In this document: one piece after another, positions 49,355-50,011 of the stretch
Numbering within the stretch: position 1 is the stretch's first letter
How the letters are laid out: the number at the start of each line of letters is the position of its first letter
Assembly: GCF_030682515.1 (NCBI RefSeq)
Contig: NZ_JAUXOD010000015.1
Coordinates: 1-50,011, forward strand
From: Hoeflea sp.
GTDB lineage: Bacteria; Pseudomonadota; Alphaproteobacteria; Rhizobiales; Rhizobiaceae
Length of the DNA: 50,011 bases
Direction: 5' to 3'
The notes under the pieces: model-generated
Database searches by the model: none
What the model was told of the DNA's origin: nothing
What the model saw: only the letters and a program-made list of their open reading frames with translations
Position numbers and translations under genes: made by a program

Positions 49355-50011
49355 GCCGCGCGGCCTCCGGTCTGGATTTCTTCGTGCCTTGCCAGGTGGC
49401 GGGTGCCGCGCATCAGGCCGCCCGCCCTGACGGGCGCTGGCCGGTGTCTTCGATCATCTTCTGCTGCATGAGCTGCCCCTGAACCGACCCAGCAATGCCA
49501 CGGCACGACTGGCGCCGCAAGCCGGCGAACGACCGGCGCAAGGTCGGAGCAAGTTTACATGGGCACTGTGGACTGCGACCGGCGGCATGGCAGGGATGTT
49601 CCTGCTGTCGCTTGACGGGCGTTGTCTCCGCCGGATGACGCCCGTCTGCCATTCCGGCGACGCCTCGCCGTTGCGTCCGCGCCAACAGCAATCAATCCCG
49701 GGTCTTCGGGGTCTACAGTGTCGGGTGCAGGAGATGCTCTCTCGACTGCCGGTCCGGCACGGATTTACTTGCGCCCGGTGCAAGCCTTAAGGACCGGGCA
49801 CGCCCCCGGTCGTGCGCCTCTCCAACTGCCGTTACTTGGGGAGTCCCCAAAATTTATCAGTAACAAATTGCTAACCCGACCTATTCATGAGGCTTCGGTT
49901 TCGGCGTGTTTCGGAGGACGGCAGATACATTTCTTGTGAGTTGGACAAGCAGTGATCTGTTGCGCCTTTTTCATCGCAGGGGGGTCGGGGCTTGGCGGGT
50001 TGAAGGATGGG
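49355..50011. other. 657-bp region without a supported gene
   Basis: Several open frames exist here, but none shows a domain, a ribosome site plus plausible start, or normal composition; arginine- and proline-rich translations suggest chance frames in GC-rich DNA. Notable sites are a 7-bp hairpin GACCGGG/CCCGGTC (49792-49811) and the dyad TTGGGGA-G-TCCCCAA (49836-49850), after which composition turns AT-rich (49850-49880). The region probably holds the promoter of a gene beyond the window. Confidence 0.5.
49836..49850. promoter_or_regulatory. Perfect dyad TTGGGGA-G-TCCCCAA
   Basis: A 15-bp perfect palindrome with a single central base, followed by AAAATTTATCAG and further AT-rich sequence. 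The one-base centre rules out a hairpin terminator, so it is more likely a protein-binding site in a promoter directed to the right. No regulator is assigned. Confidence 0.45.

Noticed and set aside
49413-49939. Several overlapping open frames on both strands near the right edge
   Set aside because: Arg/Pro/Ser-rich chance translations without motifs or good start sites.

Overview
The window looks like about 50 kb of chromosome from a GC-rich alphaproteobacterium of the Rhizobiales. The best marker is a RirA-type iron regulator (13965-14414) whose three cysteines fall at residues 91, 99 and 105, as in rhizobial RirA. The gene styles (PreTA pyrimidine reductase, TctDE/TctCBA, GTG starts, ATGA overlaps) agree. 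A Rhizobiaceae relative such as Hoeflea is a guess from gene style, not a demonstrated assignment. I see no tRNA, rRNA, IS element, phage gene or CRISPR array.

Layout. 0-4 kb: a DUF374 acyltransferase, a GT4 glycosyltransferase and a GGDEF/EAL protein. 4-11.4 kb: a response regulator / sensor kinase / periplasmic binding protein operon (minus strand), facing a tripartite tricarboxylate transporter tctC-tctB-tctA and an AbrB-like membrane protein (plus strand). 11.4-18.3 kb: Mrp/ApbC Fe-S carrier, a serine hydrolase divergent from rirA with a candidate Irr (ICE) box between them, a flavin/Fe-S oxidoreductase of the N-methyl-amine demethylase type, and a GH13 alpha-glucosidase. 18.3-34 kb: one long minus-strand gene train for uptake and reductive breakdown of pyrimidines, with a divergent RutR-type regulator at its head. 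34-40 kb: SDR, small lipoprotein, arsC-arsH, peroxiredoxin facing an AraC regulator, and three overlapping genes (DUF2799 lipoprotein, methyltransferase, YiiX-like hydrolase). 40-44 kb: preT-preA, closed by a strong terminator, with a divergent alpha/beta hydrolase. 44-49.4 kb: a secreted GH9 glucanase, two Gfo/Idh/MocA oxidoreductases and an SDR. The last 0.65 kb holds no gene I can support.

How the genes work together. PreTA reduces uracil/thymine, dihydropyrimidinase (HydA) opens the ring, the M20-type carbamoylase (HyuC/PydC-like) frees beta-alanine or beta-aminoisobutyrate, the class III aminotransferase gives malonic or methylmalonic semialdehyde, and MmsA converts these to acetyl-CoA or propionyl-CoA. 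A NMT1/ThiY-type ABC transporter in the same train probably imports the base or a related pyrimidine. The two halves of the pathway are about 8 kb apart but share a 16-bp dyad, TT(G/T)A(C/T)(C/T)-N4-GATAAA. It occurs once between rutR and the aminotransferase and twice upstream of preT, and resembles the E. coli RutR box. This is the most useful unreported-looking signal in the window: it ties the loci into one regulon and adds the alpha/beta hydrolase at 43060 as a candidate member.

Oddities worth following: a DUF559 endonuclease-like gene framed by inverted palindromic repeats sits inside the pyrimidine train and ends on the hydA start codon; the adenine deaminase gene at the tail carries an in-frame amber codon; several train members (GNAT, small DMT protein, four-helix membrane protein, secreted 130-residue protein, class II aldolase) have no assigned role in pyrimidine catabolism; and the TctDE-like system has its own binding protein in addition to the TctC of the transporter it faces.
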